NCBI GenBank assembly: GCA_963677325.2 | Contig: CAXXGM010000010.1 | Span: 62,001 to 126,000 of the forward strand | DNA from: G963677325 sp963677325 | GTDB taxonomy: Bacteria; Bacteroidota; Bacteroidia; Bacteroidales; Prolixibacteraceae | Reading direction: 5' to 3' | Length of the DNA: 64,000 nucleotides | In this document: positions 61,403 through 64,000 of the stretch, piece by piece | Layout: every line of letters starts with the position of its first letter | Position numbering within the stretch: position 1 is the first letter of the stretch | Translations under genes and position numbers: made by a program | The notes under the pieces: model-generated | Seen by the model: the letters and a program-made list of their open reading frames with translations, nothing else | Database searches by the model: none | Told to the model about the DNA's origin: nothing

Positions 61403-62017
61403 TTATCGGATATGTGAAAGTTCAAAAGCTTCTCTTCCTTCTGTAATGGAGAAATAAACTAAACCCGCTGCACCTATTTCATCAGCGTATATAAATCCAG
61501 TCAACTCATAGATTAGGCTCGATAACAGCAAGACCACAGACATGTATACACAAACCATCGTACATTTGGAATCTGCTATAATTGGTTCAGAATTAAGGCG
61601 GCAACCGGTCCTGTATTTTGAGGTCATCAGCCAAACCATGATGAGAATGGAAAGAAGGGAGATGATCACCCCGCTTAAAGTCGTCTCAGGTTTATGTTTT
61701 GAAAAAAAACTAAAAACAATTCCTGCGCTTAAACCTGCAGCCAATATGTAAAATCCGGTGCCGGTAATTTTCAGTGCTTTTGTTTCAAACTCTCCCTTAG
61801 GGGCAGAAGGATTTTTCCCAATTCTCAAAATCATCATTAATATTCCTGTTCCGGAAATAACTTCTATAAAGCTGTCCAGACCGAATCCAAACAGAGTCAG
61901 GGTTTCATCCGAATAACCAAAAATAAGGGATACTATGCCTTCGAGTACATTATAACCAATTGTAAAAATGCTTAACAGGTATGCTTTTCTATATAATTTA
62001 TCTTCACTGACAACCAT
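61403..62017 (-). CDS. CDF-like (TMEM163-type) membrane protein
   Basis: 204 aa with about five to six membrane helices. The segment NVLEGIVSLIFGYSDETLTL then FGFGLDSFIEVISG resembles the first two helices of cation diffusion facilitators, with Asp in GFGLDS at the usual metal position. The C-terminal cytoplasmic domain of true CDF proteins is absent. It starts 5 bp after the copper ATPase stop, so it is translationally linked to it. Probably transports or senses a transition metal. Confidence 0.75.
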   Translation of the reverse strand: MVVSEDKLYRKAYLLSIFTIGYNVLEGIVSLIFGYSDETLTLFGFGLDSFIEVISGTGILMMILRIGKNPSAPKGEFETKALKITGTGFYILAAGLSAGIVFSFFSKHKPETTLSGVIISLLSILIMVWLMTSKYRTGCRLNSEPIIADSKCTMVCVYMSVVLLLSSLIYELTGFIYADEIGAAGLVYFSITEGREAFELSHIR

Positions 62018-62022
62018 TTTAT

Positions 62023-64000
62023 CTAAATCTCTGAGTATTTCAATCTAAGGCTGTTACTGACAACGGAAACTGAACTTAATGCCATTGCAAGTCCTGCTAT
62101 CATCGGATTAAGCATAAATCCGGTAAATGGAAACAATATCCCTGCTGCGATGGGAATACTAAATGCATTATAAATAAATGCCCAGAACAAATTTTGCTTT
62201 ATTGTTTTAACTGTTTTTGATGAAAGTTTCAGCGCAGCCGGAATTTTCATCAGGTCCGATGAAATAATTGTCATCTTGGCCACATCTATAGCAATATCAG
62301 ACCCTTTACCCATAGCAATGCTCACATCAGCCTGTGCTAAAGCCTGAGTGTCATTAATGCCGTCGCCTATTACTGCTACAATTTTACCCTTTTCTTGCAA
62401 CTGTCGTATGAAGGCATATTTATCCGATGGCAACATTGACCATTGAAAATCATGAATACCAGCTTGTTTAGCTATTGCTGCTGCAGAATTTTCGTTATCG
62501 CCGGTAACCATATACACATCGATTCCTTTTGCTTTTAATTGTTCAACTGCTGAAGCCGAGTTTTCTCTGATTAGATCAGCCAAAGCGATAACAGCCAAAG
62601 CTGTTTTGTTTTTGGCAAAGAAAATGACTGTTTTGGCTTCATCCCCCCATTTTATGAATTCACCCATCAGGTTGGAGGAAATCTGAATGTCATTTTCTTT
62701 CATTAATTCCAAATTGCCGATATAAAACTCAGTTGCATCTGCAAATGCTTTTATACCCCGTCCGGTTTGATTTTCAATTTGTATAGAAAGTGAATTTGAA
62801 TTCTTATTGGAATCTTTCTTAAAAAAGCGAACAATTGATTCAGCCAGGGGATGCTCTGATAAGCGTTCAATCTGGAACAAAAAATTAAGATTTTCCTTTG
62901 TATCCTGACCAGTATTCCACAAAATATTTGTTACCTCAGGTTTACCCTTGGTGAGTGTCCCTGTTTTATCCAAAACTACAGCACTTACTTTGTGAGATAA
63001 TTCGAGACTTTCAGCATCTTTAATCAGTATACCATTTTCAGCTCCTTTACCGATACCAACCATAATGGCCGTGGGTGTTGCTAATCCAAGAGCACAGGGA
63101 CATGCGATCACAAGTACACTGACGAATGCCTGTAGTCCAAGAGTGAAAGAGTTATCCTTACCAACCAAAAACCAAAGAATGAAGGAGATTATTGCAATAG
63201 AAATTACAACAGGCACAAAAATGCCTGCTACCTTATCTACGAGCTTTTGTACAGGTGCTTTACTTCCCTGTGCTACCTGTACCATTTTTATGATCTGACC
63301 CAGAACGGTTTCTCCACCGACTTTTTCCGCCTTAAAAACAAAACTTCCTTTCTGATTAATTGTTCCTGCGAAAACCTTGTCTCCTGTTTTCTTTTCAACA
63401 GCTATTGGTTCACCAGTAATTGTACTTTCATCAACAAAAGAGATCCCGGAAATCACAGCACCATCAACAGAAACCTTTTCCCCTGGTTTTATAAGAATTG
63501 TATCGTCTTTCACAACATTGGCAATGGGGATAATTTTTTCTTCCTGCCGATCATTTATTAAAGTTACAGTTTTCGGCTGTAGCCCTATCAATTTCTTAAG
63601 AGCCGATGATGTGTTGGATTTGGCCCTCTCCTCTAACAGTTTTCCCAGTAAAATAAAAGTTACAATTACAGCGGCAGCCTCAAAATATAAATGATCATGA
63701 ATTCCCAATTGATGCGCTGTTTCTTTAAAAAACAGAATGAAAAGACTGTACAGAAAAGCTATACCGGTACTCATGGCAACAAGTGTATCCATATTTGCTC
63801 TGGCCCGCTTTACCTGATTAAAGGCATTTATAAAAAAGCTTCGTCCGAACCAGAAAACTACAGGGATTGTCAGGAATGCAGAAAGATAGCCCGCCCATGG
63901 AAGATTCATAAAAAACATTCCAAGGATAAGAACCGGGAAAGAAAGAATTCCGGCTCCAATCACCTTTCTCTTCAGGCTTTTGGAGTGATTGCGTTCAAAT
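62023..64000 (-). CDS. copA: Copper-translocating P1B-type ATPase, N-terminus cut by window edge
   Basis: Open frame to the right edge. The listed start (GTG at 63963) is not the true one because 13 more in-frame codons (FERNHSKSLKRK) continue to 64000. Seen from that GTG: TGEP (183), the metal-site CPC (288-290) in VIACPCALGLATPTAI, phosphorylation Asp in DKTGTLTKG (332), HP motif SEHPLAESI (371), and GDGINDTQALAQADVSIAMG. The CPC form points to Cu(I) or Ag(I). Any heavy-metal-binding domain would lie beyond the window. It exports copper from the cytoplasm. Co-transcribed with the CDF-like gene. Confidence 0.93.
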   Translation of the reverse strand, partial: FERNHSKSLKRKVIGAGILSFPVLILGMFFMNLPWAGYLSAFLTIPVVFWFGRSFFINAFNQVKRARANMDTLVAMSTGIAFLYSLFILFFKETAHQLGIHDHLYFEAAAVIVTFILLGKLLEERAKSNTSSALKKLIGLQPKTVTLINDRQEEKIIPIANVVKDDTILIKPGEKVSVDGAVISGISFVDESTITGEPIAVEKKTGDKVFAGTINQKGSFVFKAEKVGGETVLGQIIKMVQVAQGSKAPVQKLVDKVAGIFVPVVISIAIISFILWFLVGKDNSFTLGLQAFVSVLVIACPCALGLATPTAIMVGIGKGAENGILIKDAESLELSHKVSAVVLDKTGTLTKGKPEVTNILWNTGQDTKENLNFLFQIERLSEHPLAESIVRFFKKDSNKNSNSLSIQIENQTGRGIKAFADATEFYIGNLELMKENDIQISSNLMGEFIKWGDEAKTVIFFAKNKTALAVIALADLIRENSASAVEQLKAKGIDVYMVTGDNENSAAAIAKQAGIHDFQWSMLPSDKYAFIRQLQEKGKIVAVIGDGINDTQALAQADVSIAMGKGSDIAIDVAKMTIISSDLMKIPAALKLSSKTVKTIKQNLFWAFIYNAFSIPIAAGILFPFTGFMLNPMIAGLAMALSSVSVVSNSLRLKYSEI

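Overview
The window looks like a chromosomal segment of a Bacteroidetes bacterium, most likely Bacteroidales or Marinilabiliales. The supporting signs are several TTG-N19-TAnnTTTG promoters, the gene order nusB - DUF1573 lipoprotein - yajC - ybbR - coaE, a DUF349 protein, PorT-like outer-membrane barrels, a patatin fused to an Omp85-type barrel, and AT-rich spacers. This is an inference from gene content; no rRNA gene is present to settle it. Most of the window is housekeeping sequence with a few accessory insertions.

Layout. 1-5.3 kb: a patatin/Omp85 protein, a decayed IS1380-type insertion sequence with intact 23-bp ends, and an orphan lipoprotein. 5.4-8.4 kb: tRNA-Thr, threonine dehydrogenase, a candidate small RNA, and the rpsF-rpsR-rplI operon. 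8.5-16.7 kb: a sugar-kinase/RapZ fusion with a MurU-like nucleotidyltransferase (probable amino-sugar salvage), uracil-DNA glycosylase, an ATP-grasp protein, a DUF2007-UspA-UspA protein, a lipoprotein and an M48 protease. 16.8-31 kb: ROK kinase, OMP barrel, SpoIIE-type phosphatase, fabG, the nusB-to-coaE cluster plus a DnaJ-domain protein, threonine aldolase, photolyase, an exonuclease/GIY-YIG protein and an HD hydrolase. 31-47.4 kb: tRNA-Arg, an orphan HydG-like radical SAM enzyme with an altered C-terminal motif, a GT-C/TPR protein and a GT2, mnmE, PPK2, sucB-sucA, an AddB-like nuclease and trmD. 47.8-64 kb: a frameshifted hsp20, a DUF349 protein, pyrG-yidC, a GH106-like enzyme, a 31-aa membrane-protein gene with its own promoter and terminator, a frameshifted OMP barrel, an HPD/leucine-rich-repeat protein, a CDF-like membrane protein and a copper P-type ATPase cut by the right edge.

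The least explained signal is a set of intergenic short-period repeat arrays. Four spacers (about 16.75, 35.62, 46.58 and 54.6 kb) carry blocks with an exact 11-bp period built on a TCGTA/TGTAC core, each starting 69-114 bp downstream of a plus-strand stop codon. Other spacers carry 7-bp or 8-bp period arrays, and two of the 8-bp arrays lie just upstream of the two tRNA genes. A second pattern is single-base frame breaks, several of them in homopolymer runs (IS transposase, hsp20, OMP barrel); these are either real pseudogenes or uncorrected sequence errors. No CRISPR array, phage or complete defence island was seen.
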